The translations under genes were made by a program, and so were the position numbers. The notes below the pieces were generated by a model. It did no database searches and was not told the DNA's origin. It was given only the letters and a program-made list of their open reading frames with translations. From Halomonas dongshanensis (GTDB lineage Bacteria > Pseudomonadota > Gammaproteobacteria > Pseudomonadales > Halomonadaceae), in assembly GCF_024790395.1 (NCBI RefSeq), contig NZ_JAJISC010000009.1, forward strand, positions 62,001-126,000: 64,000 nucleotides of DNA, given 5' to 3'. Below are positions 55,148 to 62,928 of the stretch, piece by piece (the first letter of the stretch is position 1; every line of letters begins with the position of its first letter).

Positions 55148-55188
55148 GGGGACGAGCTGCCCCCAAGGGCAGTCATCGCCCCCGGGGG
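55148..55188 (-). promoter_or_regulatory. structured leader G, upstream of the 198-aa gene
   Basis: In RNA order: CCCCCGGGGGC (55188-55178) can pair with GCCCTTGGGGG (55170-55160), 11 bp with two G-U pairs. The inner segment GGGGGCGA (55183-55176) can alternatively pair with TCGTCCCC (55155-55148), 8 bp with one G-U pair. Same layout as leader A with unrelated sequence. Confidence 0.6.
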
Positions 55189-55200
55189 TTGAGTGTTGAA

Positions 55201-55479
55201 TCAGGCAGGCACGAAGCGACGCGCCTTCGAGTCATAACGCCAAGCGTCACGCTCAAGACTAATCGGGGTGTGCCTGTTGAGGTAGATCGTGGTGAGGTAC
55301 CGATCACGATAGGTCAGTGCCTGCCGCGCCGAGGCCTCGGGTATGCCCTCCGAGATAAAGAACGTGATGAGTTCCTCATCTGACGAAGCCTCATCGTTCG
55401 AGAGCAGATCTTCGATGGTGTGGAGCTGGGTTTCGGTTAATGCCGAGAACGCCGGCGCCATGGGTTGAGTGGTCGACAT
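55201..55479 (-). CDS. small hypothetical backbone protein
   Basis: A 92-aa protein, helical, acidic (LTETQLHTIEDLLSNDEASSDEEL) with a basic C-terminus ERDAWRYDSKARRFVPA. No domain recognised. It starts 15 nt after the ArdC stop, without its own leader, so it is likely co-translated with ArdC. Confidence 0.65.
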   Translation of the reverse strand: MSTTQPMAPAFSALTETQLHTIEDLLSNDEASSDEELITFFISEGIPEASARQALTYRDRYLTTIYLNRHTPISLERDAWRYDSKARRFVPA

Positions 55480-55494
55480 GCTGTCCCTCAGGTT

Positions 55495-56646
55495 TCAAGC
55501 CGCTGCAGCAGACGAATAGGTCCATGTCTGTGTCGTGGCATCGAATTGATAACCCATCTGCTTCAGGCGAGTGACCTGGGCACGGAAAGTACCCCGATCG
55601 ACCGTGGAATCCAGCTTGACGCTGTCGCCCAGTGGCCATTGATGCCCGAAAAGCTCGATGTCCTGATCATCCGCCTGCGGTCGGCGATTCGGCTTAACCT
55701 CGGCGCTCTCCTTCTGTGGTTGATCGGTCGATGTCGGCGTGCGGTTTTCCTCGTGCGTCTGCTTGAGGAATTCCGCTGCCAGACGTGCCGCGCCGGTGGC
55801 GCGAAAGATGGCTTTCTTATCCGCCTGCAGCACGCTGATCCAGCTGGCGATGTAGGCGGCGTCGAAGGCCTCGTTGCGAATGCCGAAGTGTCCGCACAGG
55901 AAGGCTGAGCCCAGCTGCGCGACCAGTTCCTCGAGCGCGTAGCGTTCGGAACCGAACGGCTCGGGGTCGGTTATCCCAATACGGGCCAGGCGCGATGCAT
56001 GCCCGGTGGCATGGGTGAGTTCATGTAATGTGATGCTGTAGTAACTCTCCGCATCGTGAAAACGCTCCTTCGCGGGCATCAATACCCTGTCCTGCCGGGG
56101 GTAATACGCCGCGATTTCGCGATCCAGTGAGTGCGTGACCTTGATGCCACAGCCGTCGATGAAGTCGTCCAACGCGTTCACGCTGTCGAATCCCTTGACC
56201 GACGTCGCCGGCGGATTCGTGACCTCATCTGGCAGGCCGTCACACTGGTCAACGTTGAACAGATTGAAGCCCCTCAGAATAGCGAAGTGCTTCTCCTTGG
56301 GGTTGCCCTCGTCGTCGAGTACCGGCTCGCCGGCGGCGTCGACGATCTCGCGCTTCATGGGCTTGTAGAAGCACGCGAGCGTGCTCTTGGCACCCTTGCG
56401 TACCGTACCCCCGGCTTCTTTCGCCTGGCGAAAGGTGAGCCAACGGTCCTGGGAGAACCCGCGACCCTCGGCCTCGCCCCACAGCAGTGGCACATTGATG
56501 CCGCTGTACTGGCGACCGGAGACGGCATTACAGGGTATGAGTGGCGTTCGGCTCGACGGATCCCAGGGGTGTCCGATACCGGGCAGATGTCCTTGATCGA
56601 GACTTTCCAGAATCCGATCGGTGATTGCTTGATAGATGTCGGCCAT
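55495..56646 (-). CDS. ArdC-type antirestriction zincin
   Basis: A 383-aa protein of the ArdC/DUF1738 class. The N-terminal part (IYQAITDRILESLDQG, CNAVSGRQYSGINVPLL, GFSQDRWLTFRQAKEAGGTVRKGAKST) is the ssDNA-binding ArdC N-domain. The metalloprotease-like part has HELTHATGHASRL near residue 210, an HExxHxxGH zincin motif. The tail from about 290 is Glu/Pro-rich and then compact. ArdC proteins protect incoming conjugative ssDNA from restriction. Leader E sits upstream. A terminator lies between it and the preceding 132-aa gene. Confidence 0.87.
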   Translation of the reverse strand: MADIYQAITDRILESLDQGHLPGIGHPWDPSSRTPLIPCNAVSGRQYSGINVPLLWGEAEGRGFSQDRWLTFRQAKEAGGTVRKGAKSTLACFYKPMKREIVDAAGEPVLDDEGNPKEKHFAILRGFNLFNVDQCDGLPDEVTNPPATSVKGFDSVNALDDFIDGCGIKVTHSLDREIAAYYPRQDRVLMPAKERFHDAESYYSITLHELTHATGHASRLARIGITDPEPFGSERYALEELVAQLGSAFLCGHFGIRNEAFDAAYIASWISVLQADKKAIFRATGAARLAAEFLKQTHEENRTPTSTDQPQKESAEVKPNRRPQADDQDIELFGHQWPLGDSVKLDSTVDRGTFRAQVTRLKQMGYQFDATTQTWTYSSAAAA

Positions 56647-56667
56647 CGTCGAAACCTCATGATGACA

Positions 56668-56706
56668 ACCGAGATACCCCCCACCGGGAGCGAATCCCGG
56701 TCGGGG
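56668..56706 (-). promoter_or_regulatory. structured leader E, upstream of ardC
   Basis: In RNA order: outer CCCC (56706-56703) with GGGG (56682-56679) plus inner ACCGGGA with TCCCGGT forms one stem. The inner segment ACCGGGAT (56701-56694) can alternatively pair with ATCTCGGT (56675-56668), 8 bp with one G-U pair. The single bulged base at 56702 separates the outer and inner parts exactly where the alternative pairing ends. Confidence 0.6.
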
Positions 56707-56717
56707 TTGAAGAAAAT

Positions 56718-56739
56718 AAAGCCCGGCAAACCGGGCTTT
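56718..56739 (-). terminator. terminator after the 132-aa gene
   Basis: AAAGCCCGG / CCGGGCTTT with a 4-nt loop; on the minus strand TTTATTTTCTTC follows. It lies upstream of leader E, so ardC must have its own promoter or rely on read-through. Confidence 0.8.
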
Positions 56740-56760
56740 CGGAAGTGAAATAGCGTGTAC

Positions 56761-57159
56761 TCAGGCAGCCAAAGGCTTATATCCAGGCAACGAGAATACG
56801 AGCGTCTGCTTGCCGAACTGTTGCTCCAACTCAGCATGAACGCCTACGAACAATGGCTTAGGTAAACCAACAGCATGATGAGGCACTGCTATGTCGACAT
56901 CGAACGAGCGACTTCCTGCAGGCGCTTTCAATAGTTCGTTTCGCGCTTGCTCCAGGAACGCGTCAAGGCGATCTATCCAGTGCTGTCCTGCATTAGTCGA
57001 ATGCGCTGTTTCTGTTCTCTGAAGCAGCGCAATCACCTCGTGGACGAGAGGCTGCTCCATCTGAACCATTACGTCTCGACGATTAGGGCAGAGCCCTAAT
57101 CGCTGCGCCTTGGCGGTAAGATCGATACGGATGTTGCCGTTGTGAATATTGCGATTCAT
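56761..57159 (-). CDS. hypothetical backbone protein
   Basis: A 132-aa protein of unknown family. MNRNIHNGNIRIDLTAKAQRL starts the protein; the middle has QPLVHEVIALLQRTE and WIDRLDAFLEQARNELL, likely helices. The ATG at 57159 is chosen because CGAGGAG lies 8 nt upstream; the longer ORF from 57225 translates leader B. Part of the leader-controlled array. Confidence 0.65.
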   Translation of the reverse strand: MNRNIHNGNIRIDLTAKAQRLGLCPNRRDVMVQMEQPLVHEVIALLQRTETAHSTNAGQHWIDRLDAFLEQARNELLKAPAGSRSFDVDIAVPHHAVGLPKPLFVGVHAELEQQFGKQTLVFSLPGYKPLAA

Positions 57160-57185
57160 GGGTACTTCTCCTCGGGAACGAAAAC

Positions 57186-57229
57186 GGGGAAGCACCTCGC
57201 CCCATGGGGAAGGAAACTTCCCCATGGGG
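57186..57229 (-). promoter_or_regulatory. structured leader B, upstream of the 132-aa gene
   Basis: In RNA order: CCCCATGGGGAAG (57229-57217) can pair with CTTCCCCATGGGG (57212-57200), 13 bp, 4-nt loop. Its inner GGGGAAG (57223-57217) can alternatively pair with CTTCCCC (57192-57186), 7 bp. Outer CCCCAT:ATGGGG would remain in the pseudoknot form. The last segment ends 26 nt before the ATG. Confidence 0.62.
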
Positions 57230-57244
57230 TGAATACCGCTTGGT

Positions 57245-57781
57245 TTATGCCGACAGAACGTGTGCCTTCCAGGTATGGCGATGTGTATTCACCTGACGGT
57301 GATTCACGATCTTGCCCTGAACATTGCGAACCGGCTCTTTAACGACCACCGCTTTACGCCCGAGAAACTCGAGCGCGACAGTATCGCCAACAGCCAACGG
57401 GGTCTCACGCGCTACGCGCTTGAGATCGATCCCCCACACGGTCTTGTCGTCACCACACTCAGACCGCAGCGTGATGTAGTAACTGAGGCGGTTGGCCTCG
57501 TCGAACTGATAAGGCGCGTTGCCATGGGCAACGATCATCCCTTGGTGAGTAACGCCACGGCGATGAGAAGTCGACCCCGTCTTGACGGAATCTGACGCTT
57601 CAGTCTCATTGCTAGACGCACTACCGCCGAAGCCAAAGCTGATGAGGCCAAGGCGCTTTAACACCACCAAGGCGACTAGCGTCAGCCAGATCCAGCGGAG
57701 TGGATCAGGAATGACCTGTGGCAGCATGAGCGGAATCAGAACGGAGAACAGCAGGGCTCGAGAGCCTTGGAAAGGATTCAT
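57245..57781 (-). CDS. small membrane-anchored protein with relaxase-like C-terminal module
   Basis: A 178-aa protein. Two hydrophobic segments (LLFSVLIPLMLPQVI and WIWLTLVALVVL) lie within the first 45 residues. The C-terminal 90 residues (YYITLRSECGDDKTVWGIDLKRV ... GDTVALEFLGRK ... NTHRHTWKAHVL) resemble a small domain that is often fused to the C-terminus of relaxases and other conjugation proteins. That resemblance is from memory of sequence pattern. The function is unknown. ATG at 57781 follows leader C. Confidence 0.6.
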   Translation of the reverse strand: MNPFQGSRALLFSVLIPLMLPQVIPDPLRWIWLTLVALVVLKRLGLISFGFGGSASSNETEASDSVKTGSTSHRRGVTHQGMIVAHGNAPYQFDEANRLSYYITLRSECGDDKTVWGIDLKRVARETPLAVGDTVALEFLGRKAVVVKEPVRNVQGKIVNHRQVNTHRHTWKAHVLSA

Positions 57782-57800
57782 GGTGCAGCTCCAGTGGATC

Positions 57801-57847
57801 GGGGAGATACACCATCCCCACCCGGGGAAGTGCTCCCCAATGGGTGG
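57801..57847 (-). promoter_or_regulatory. structured leader C, upstream of the membrane-protein gene
   Basis: In RNA order: outer CCACCC (57847-57842) pairs with GGGTGG (57823-57818); after a 3-nt bulge GGGGA pairs with TCCCC. The inner GGGGAG (57838-57833) can alternatively pair with CTCCCC (57806-57801), 6 bp. Again the bulge marks the boundary between the outer stem and the alternative segment. Confidence 0.58.
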
Positions 57848-57882
57848 AATCGACAAACAACGGTCGAGTGTTGAGAAAGGCG

Positions 57883-58107
57883 TTAGGCGAAGAACTTGAT
57901 GGCGGAAAGAAAAGCCACAGCAGCCACCAACATGCCGCCCAGACGAATAGTCAGCGATTGAGTTAACCGCTGTTCCAGCTCTATTAGCCCTTGCTTTGTT
58001 GCCAGATCACGCATGTCATCCTCCAGAGCATCAACGACCGCTTTGGCCTTTTCTGACGGTACGTTGACATCACGAAGAGCGTCATATAGCGAGATAGAGT
58101 GTTTCAT
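57883..58107 (-). CDS. small protein with C-terminal membrane helix
   Basis: A 74-aa protein. SLYDALRDVNVPSEKAKAVVDALEDDMRDLATKQGLIELEQRLTQSLTIR looks like a coiled coil (DUF1640/CCDC90-like pattern) and the end GGMLVAAVAFLSAIKFFA is a membrane helix. ATG at 58107 with GAAGGAGA just upstream. Leader D precedes it. Function unknown. Confidence 0.7.
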   Translation of the reverse strand: MKHSISLYDALRDVNVPSEKAKAVVDALEDDMRDLATKQGLIELEQRLTQSLTIRLGGMLVAAVAFLSAIKFFA

Positions 58108-58129
58108 GAGAATCTCCTTCTAGTTATAC

Positions 58130-58160
58130 GGGAGACTCCCGTCCAGGGATATCTCCCTGG
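58130..58160 (-). promoter_or_regulatory. structured leader D, upstream of the 74-aa gene
   Basis: In RNA order: CCAGGGA (58160-58154) pairs with TCCCTGG (58149-58143), 7 bp. The inner GGGAGA (58157-58152) can alternatively pair with TCTCCC (58135-58130), 6 bp. A local CGGGA/TCCCG hairpin is a third possibility, so this copy is the least clear. Confidence 0.5.
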
Positions 58161-58559
58161 GGGTGAGGTAGCATCCAGCTCAATCGAGCGCCGTCTCTCG
58201 GGATGCGTTAACGGCTTCGGGAATTGCCCGAAGGCAAAAGGCGCTGCTATTGCCGTTAGCAGCCAACGTGGTACAGATGAAGTATGAAAGGGTCGTGAAC
58301 GCTATGCAAGAGCCTAGATGTATAGTGACGGCCACCAACCTGAAGGTGCTTTATGTTCAATGATTTACGTGCACCCTGCATACGAGACGGTGGTAGATTC
58401 AATCCCTAAATGGCACTATCTTGTTGCTGCGGGGGAACCCTTAGATTGAATCGCTCGGTTCTCTCAATTACTACTTTCCATCCGCTTGCATAACTCATCA
58501 TCATTTCTTGATCATTTTTCCACCTTGGTGGCAGCTCGCGGGGAATACCGGTCGGAGGG
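58161..58559. other. gene-free stretch upstream of the backbone array
   Basis: About 400 nt with only short non-coding-like ORFs. It probably contains the promoter of the backbone array; GATTCAAT / ATTGAATC half-sites 45 nt apart are visible near 58400-58460. Nothing else is supported. Confidence 0.45.
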
Positions 58560-59102
58560 CTATGGGACTTGAAGCGCCGCGACAGTTGCCATAGGTATAA
58601 ACATTCGTAACGGATTTGAGGGTAGAGGCTGGAATCCGTATCCGTCGTATAAACTTTGCCGACGGTCCACGGCTTCCGGGTTTCCGCAATCCAGGACGTC
58701 GAGCATCACCACGGCCGTTCCTACCCGATGTGAGGCCAGGTAGGCTCCCTTGAGCGCATCGGCAAGGAGCAAACCTCCTATCCCATGCCCTTGGGCTTCT
58801 TGAGTAACTCCCATCATGCCAATGAACGCGGCGGGGATACCGCCGCCTGGCAGTGCATATCGCCGGTAGCGATTGGGAAGCTCCCCATAGTCTACGCTAT
58901 GAGCGTTGATGGAGTAGAAACCGAGGATCGCATCGGGATTCTGGTGAGGGTTTACCACCACGAACACCTTAGCCGTGCCCCCTTTCAGCAGCTTGCCAGC
59001 TGTTTTCTGCAGAAAGTTGTCGACTTGTTCGACCCCGGACGAAAAAGCCGCTCGATCATGTCTATCCGTATCGAGCGGCTCAATGGCAACGGTTTCTAGC
59101 AT
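58560..59102 (-). CDS. GNAT toxin of a TacAT-type system
   Basis: A 180-aa N-acetyltransferase. LDTDRHDRAAFSSGVEQVDNFLQKTA is the opening of the TacT/AtaT group, MMGVTQEAQGHGIGGLLLADALKGAYL the acetyl-CoA loop (Q/RxxGxG/A), and LYDGYGFQPLPSNPLRMFIPM the C-terminal motif with the conserved Tyr. These toxins acetylate aminoacyl-tRNA and stop translation. It shares one base with the antitoxin stop (TAATG). Complete in length. Confidence 0.9.
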   Translation of the reverse strand: MLETVAIEPLDTDRHDRAAFSSGVEQVDNFLQKTAGKLLKGGTAKVFVVVNPHQNPDAILGFYSINAHSVDYGELPNRYRRYALPGGGIPAAFIGMMGVTQEAQGHGIGGLLLADALKGAYLASHRVGTAVVMLDVLDCGNPEAVDRRQSLYDGYGFQPLPSNPLRMFIPMATVAALQVP

Positions 59103-59416
59103 TAGCGATGCACCACCTTCTCCTCGTGGTTAGCGAACGCGGCGCGCAGCTTCTCGGACGGTGTCGGCGGATTCTCCAGGGCTTCAAAGAAGGCCTGGTG
59201 ATCCTCAGGCGTGAGCCGCGTCACTTCGTGTGCTCGAATAGTGGCCATTGCACGCTCATACGCTGCAGATAGCGCGAACGCAGACATGTCCTGGCCGCTC
59301 AGCGAGGCCGCTTGCTCAATGGCTTGCTTGATACGCGGTGTTGTGCGGAAGCCAAAGCGTTCGGTGTTGCGCTGACGAGCTTCAGTGCTGGCTTCGGGAA
59401 TTGGTTCGGCCAACAT
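59102..59416 (-). CDS. DUF1778 antitoxin of the TacAT-type pair
   Basis: A 104-aa ribbon-helix-helix antitoxin. RFGFRTTPRIKQAIEQAASLSGQDMSAFALSAA is the DNA-binding domain; the C-terminal part EDHQAFFEALENPPTPSEKLRAAF binds and neutralises the acetyltransferase. It is expected to bind the palindrome upstream and autoregulate. Overlaps the toxin start by one base. Confidence 0.9.
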   Translation of the reverse strand: MLAEPIPEASTEARQRNTERFGFRTTPRIKQAIEQAASLSGQDMSAFALSAAYERAMATIRAHEVTRLTPEDHQAFFEALENPPTPSEKLRAAFANHEEKVVHR

Positions 59417-59451
59417 GTTGACCTCCTTTGCGTGTTATCTTCGCATAGCAG

Positions 59452-59472
59452 TGTACGCCTGTTAGGCGTACA
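59452..59472. promoter_or_regulatory. palindromic operator of the TacAT-type pair
   Basis: TGTACGCCT / AGGCGTACA, perfect 9-bp arms with a 3-nt centre, 36 nt before the antitoxin start. The ribbon-helix-helix antitoxin is the natural candidate ligand. Confidence 0.75.
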
Positions 59473-59612
59473 TTTCGAGAAAAAGTTTCGTTTTCTCAGT
59501 TGACCACGAGGATGATCTCAGGGTTGGATGATCGGAGTGAACCTGGAGATGGGAAGTAGCCGAGGAACACCAGATGCGGTGACTCGCCGATCAATGTCCT
59601 GCGGCTGTATAG

Positions 59613-60101
59613 TTAGAGGGGATCCAATTCATCCAGGCTGCGAAAAGCAATATCCCAAGGGAGGCGTCTGACGTTCTCGCGCATCCTCTCATAGGCATTC
59701 TTTGCAGTTCTGACAGAGAGGTGTTGATGTTGCACCAGTTGTTCAATGACCCAGATAGTCCCCATCACCACCACACCTTCTTGTTCGGCAACGCTGCGAA
59801 GTCGTTGGTCGCCTGTAAGAAGAGGACAACGCTCCTGCTGAGCAAGGGCTAGCGCAAAACAATCATTGCTGCTGACACCAGACGAATGAGCGATCAAACC
59901 AGCAGCATATTGTAGTGTCTAGGGAGTGAGCTCGCACTGGGACAGTCCCATATCCAGTAGATAACCATGCTGATTTTCCAATTCTTTGGCAAAAAGTACA
60001 TCAGGGACGCTGAATTGGTAGGGAAGCAGGAATAGACGCTCCAGCACCCTACCTTCCTCCAAATCAATCAGTATGTTGGCGTCACTGATCAGCAACTGCA
60101 T
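59613..60101 (-). pseudogene. PIN-domain toxin gene with in-frame amber codon
   Basis: A 161-codon frame interrupted only by a TAG at 59921-59919 (codon 61). Both halves are in the same frame and together form a PIN domain: ISDANILIDLEEG with the first Asp, SVPDVLFAKELE, then SSNDCFALALAQQERCPLLTGDQRLR with the later Asp pair. PIN proteins are metal-dependent ribonucleases. The gene overlaps the HTH-ImmA gene by 20 nt, a common pairing. The stop probably inactivates the toxin; a sequencing error is the alternative. The rest of the gene shows no other damage, so the mutation would be recent. Confidence 0.8.
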
Positions 60102-61149
60102 CCAGTTGCTCCAGCTTCCGCTCCTGGTGGAACCGCATCAAGGGTATTCCAATGAGCTCTGCCGCCTTGGACTCTCCGAGAATACCTTCGCCAAGCGCCC
60201 GGTAGACGAGCTGTTGGAACGTCAAGGTGGTTTCCGGCGGATAGGCACGACCTGGCTCAACCTTATTCCAGCGGTTTTTAGAAAACTGAATCATCATGCC
60301 ACGATGAACCGACGAGGTGATGATGCCGAGATCCTTGGCACGATAGAGACAGGCTTTCATGCTCAGCCCGTACTCCATCTTCAACAGGTAGAGTTCCTTT
60401 GGCTCAAGACGATGGCGTGTTTCACCAAGCTGTAGGCGCATAGGTCCCCCTGGGAGCAAAAATGCACCCGCAAATCGGTTACACGCGTGCTCTTCATCCA
60501 GCGCGGTCGCCAGTCGTCCCTGCAACAGCAGGTGCCCCAACTCATGGGCCAGAGTGAAACGCTGACGATCTCCCGGCCAGTTGGTGGACACGACGATAAC
60601 GGGTAATCCCGAGATCTGTGCTTGGAGACCATCAAATTTCGCGTGTTGATCGACATCGGTCATGATGACAAGGATGCCTCGCGCCTCAAGTTCATCGACG
60701 AGGTCTGGGATCGGGTTCTGACCCAGTTGCCAGCTTGACCGCACGCCGTCGGCGACGGTATCTACTTCATCCAGGGTCTCGATCCGATCTGGCAATCCAT
60801 CTGGTAGCACAAAATCAGCCACTGGGAAATTCGGCCATAAGTTTGCAAGCTCGTGCCAACGCTCCGCCTGATCCAACACATCTGCGTGGATACGCTTGAG
60901 GATGGCTGCCGGTGTCGATGAGCGCTTGCGATACTCGACTTGGCCTAGCTCGACCTGCATTGGGCGAAAAAAGTACTCGGTACGCACGTTGAGCGCCTTG
61001 GACAGCCGTACCAATACACCAGAGCTGGGCATATTTTCATCATGCTCATACTTCTTGATCATGTTGGCGCTGACGCCAACGTGCTGGCCCAGAGACAACA
61101 TGGAAAAACCCGCAGCAGCGCGGGCGCGCTTCAGTCGCTCTCCAATCAT
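60082..61149 (-). CDS. XRE HTH - ImmA/IrrE zincin fusion protein
   Basis: A 355-aa protein. The N-terminal XRE helix-turn-helix spans about residues 2-62 (GERLKRARAAAGFSMLSLGQHVGVSANMIKKYEHD). The centre holds an ImmA/IrrE zinc peptidase domain with FTLAHELGHLLL (HExxH) around residue 205 and EEHACNRFAGAFLLPG (third ligand). Such proteins act as antitoxin/repressors for PIN-type toxins or as phage-type regulators. ATG at 61149 has GGGGGA upstream; an upstream TTG is less likely. The PIN gene follows and is broken. Confidence 0.88.
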   Translation of the reverse strand: MIGERLKRARAAAGFSMLSLGQHVGVSANMIKKYEHDENMPSSGVLVRLSKALNVRTEYFFRPMQVELGQVEYRKRSSTPAAILKRIHADVLDQAERWHELANLWPNFPVADFVLPDGLPDRIETLDEVDTVADGVRSSWQLGQNPIPDLVDELEARGILVIMTDVDQHAKFDGLQAQISGLPVIVVSTNWPGDRQRFTLAHELGHLLLQGRLATALDEEHACNRFAGAFLLPGGPMRLQLGETRHRLEPKELYLLKMEYGLSMKACLYRAKDLGIITSSVHRGMMIQFSKNRWNKVEPGRAYPPETTLTFQQLVYRALGEGILGESKAAELIGIPLMRFHQERKLEQLDAVADQ

Positions 61150-61424
61150 GCTGTCCCCCAAGGTTTATGGAAACCAAAATTTTATGATAGATGTAAACTC
61201 GACCCCACACAACCTAAGTCGATTCGGACAGATGAATGTATTGGCGTGCTGACTGCCGTGAGCGACGGGGGACACTGCGATTGCATTCGTCCGGCAGTGA
61301 GAAGCCGAAAGCAGTGACGATCGAAGCCCATTGCATAGGCGCAGACACTGGTTCGACTGGTAAATCAATACGAGTGGCACCTTGGCTCATCATCTGCGTG
61401 AGCCATATGATCAGGATCCTGCTC

Positions 61425-61907
61425 TCAGACAAGTCCTCTATAGAGCAGCTCACCGACATATAGTCCGACTCCGAACACCGCATGGGCACTGATACTCAGG
61501 AATAATCCCTTTCGTGGTTCAGGAGCTTTTAGACCGAACAAGCCGCCGCCAAGCGCTGGCTTCATGAGCAGAAAAGGGGCCGCAAGGGTGATTAGGCCGA
61601 AGATAAGACCATTGAGCAGGGTTGGTAGCGTGTTGAACACCGCATAAGCCAGGTAAAGGTAAATCCCCCCATAGATCACACCAATCAAATAGTGGAATAA
61701 CCAGCCAACCGTAGCCTCACCCTTCAGCCGCGTCCGCGATCCAATCATGGGATCGTAGAACCGTCCCTCCCTCCATCCAAGCACCCAGCGGCCTGTTACT
61801 GGCCAATTAGCGGCGGGGATTCCGGTGACAGGCCTTTGTGCCTGTTGCCAAATATCGGAAGCTGCGGTCGCAACTACACCTACCGCCAGAATTTCCAGCA
61901 AGTTCAT
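61425..61907 (-). CDS. DUF2938 membrane protein
   Basis: A 160-aa protein with about four hydrophobic segments (LLEILAVGVVATAASDIWQ, VGWLFHYLIGVIYGGIYLYLAY, LNGLIFGLITLAAPFLLMKPALGGGLFGLKAPEP, HAVFGVGLYVGELLY). ATAASDIWQQ and HYLIGVIYGGIY are typical of DUF2938. Role unknown. Divergent from an Rrf2-family gene 110 nt away, a pairing I recall as common, so the regulator probably controls it. The 263-nt gap between the HTH-ImmA gene and this gene shows no gene or repeat. Confidence 0.8.
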   Translation of the reverse strand: MNLLEILAVGVVATAASDIWQQAQRPVTGIPAANWPVTGRWVLGWREGRFYDPMIGSRTRLKGEATVGWLFHYLIGVIYGGIYLYLAYAVFNTLPTLLNGLIFGLITLAAPFLLMKPALGGGLFGLKAPEPRKGLFLSISAHAVFGVGLYVGELLYRGLV

Positions 61908-62017
61908 GATGTTACTCCTTCAATGTAAAACGGCGGTTGCGCTATCGCCCTGTCCATGCCATTTATTGGGCTGGTTTCAGGACGACACAGTCACCGTATC
62001 GTAATTTATGAAGTTAC

Positions 62018-62479
62018 ATGAGACAAGATAACAGATTATCTGGCGCTCTCCATGTGCTACTGCACATGGCAGAGGCTGGCAGACCCGTTACTTCCGAGGC
62101 GCTTGCACGCGCGCTAGACACGAATCCAGTCGTGGTAAGACGCGTCATGGGCGGCCTACGCGAACAGGGGTATGTCCGCTCAGTAAAAGGCCATGGCGGA
62201 GGATGGACGCTATCCTGTGAACTTGAGCGGGTGACGCTTAAAGACGTGTACGAAGCTCTTGGGTCACCCCAGTTGTTCGCAATCGGCAACAGGTCCGACA
62301 ATACTCAGTGTCTCGTCGAGGAAGCTGTCAACATCTCGATTAGCGAGGCACTCGCCGACGCCGAGGCACGTCTCATGGCCCGCTTTGGCGAAATCACGCT
62401 CGCAGCCCTCAGTGCTGATTTCCATCGGCGTTTGGCTGAGCGTGGTGGTCCGGCTACGCTGGAAGAGATCCATATTTGA
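62018..62479 (+). CDS. Rrf2 family transcriptional regulator
   Basis: A 153-aa winged-helix regulator. LSGALHVLLHMAEAGRPVTSEALARALDTNPVVVRRVMGGLREQGYVRSVKGHGGGWTL is the DNA-binding domain. It has a single cysteine (NTQCLVEEA) in the region where IscR and NsrR carry three, so it is not a Fe-S sensor of that kind; a YwnA-type thiol sensor is more likely. Transcribed away from DUF2938. Confidence 0.88.
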   Translation: MRQDNRLSGALHVLLHMAEAGRPVTSEALARALDTNPVVVRRVMGGLREQGYVRSVKGHGGGWTLSCELERVTLKDVYEALGSPQLFAIGNRSDNTQCLVEEAVNISISEALADAEARLMARFGEITLAALSADFHRRLAERGGPATLEEIHI

Positions 62480-62615
62480 GATCGCCGCCCTCACCCAGCA
62501 GATAACCAAGCTATGCGCTGCACGCTGCTTGGCCTGGAGGTATCAGGCCTTGACTCGGAAGGTCATTTTTTCCGGCCAGGAGAGTAAACGATGCTCATGG
62601 ATTGCCGATGCCGGC

Positions 62616-62825
62616 ATGAGTGATGCACTAACCAAATTGCACTGGAACAGCGACAGCGCTATTCAGATGAGCGAGAGGGAGCAGGAAATTCACTTTCTAA
62701 AGATGGAAGTTCTGGGGCTAAAAAGTCAGCTTCATCAGGCGCATACCTACATGGAGCGCGCTACCAAAGCGCACTTCCTTTGGACTGCGGCCACGCGTTG
62801 GACGAGATACTGGAGAGGCTACTGA
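62616..62825 (+). CDS. possible small coiled-coil protein
   Basis: A 69-aa ORF. MSEREQEIHFLKMEVLGLKSQLHQAHTYMERATKAHF is coiled-coil-like, ending TRWTRYWRGY. No strong ribosome site is visible, and the surrounding region has degenerate base composition. It may be a remnant or a genuine small protein. Confidence 0.3.
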   Translation: MSDALTKLHWNSDSAIQMSEREQEIHFLKMEVLGLKSQLHQAHTYMERATKAHFLWTAATRWTRYWRGY

Positions 62826-62891
62826 GGCAGAGCACCTTTTGGCCCTTTTGCCCGACCTTTTAGGGTTTGTGCCTGTAGCCAAACGGGTAAG

Positions 62892-62928
62892 CCCCTTCCC
62901 CTTATTCCCCCTTCCCTTCTCCCCCTTT
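62892..62928 (-). other. G-rich tract on the minus strand (G-quadruplex candidate)
   Basis: On the minus strand there are five G-runs of 3 to 5 bases (GGGGG, GGG, GGGGG, GGGG, GGGG) separated by 2-5 nt within about 35 nt; on the plus strand it is almost pure pyrimidine. It meets the usual motif for a four-stranded G-quadruplex. It lies in a stretch without genes, upstream of the Phd/RelE-type pair. Confidence 0.65.

Noticed and set aside
59613-60101. Selenocysteine or programmed readthrough at the TAG of the PIN gene
   Set aside because: Selenocysteine uses TGA, not TAG, and no readthrough context is visible; a disabling mutation is simpler.
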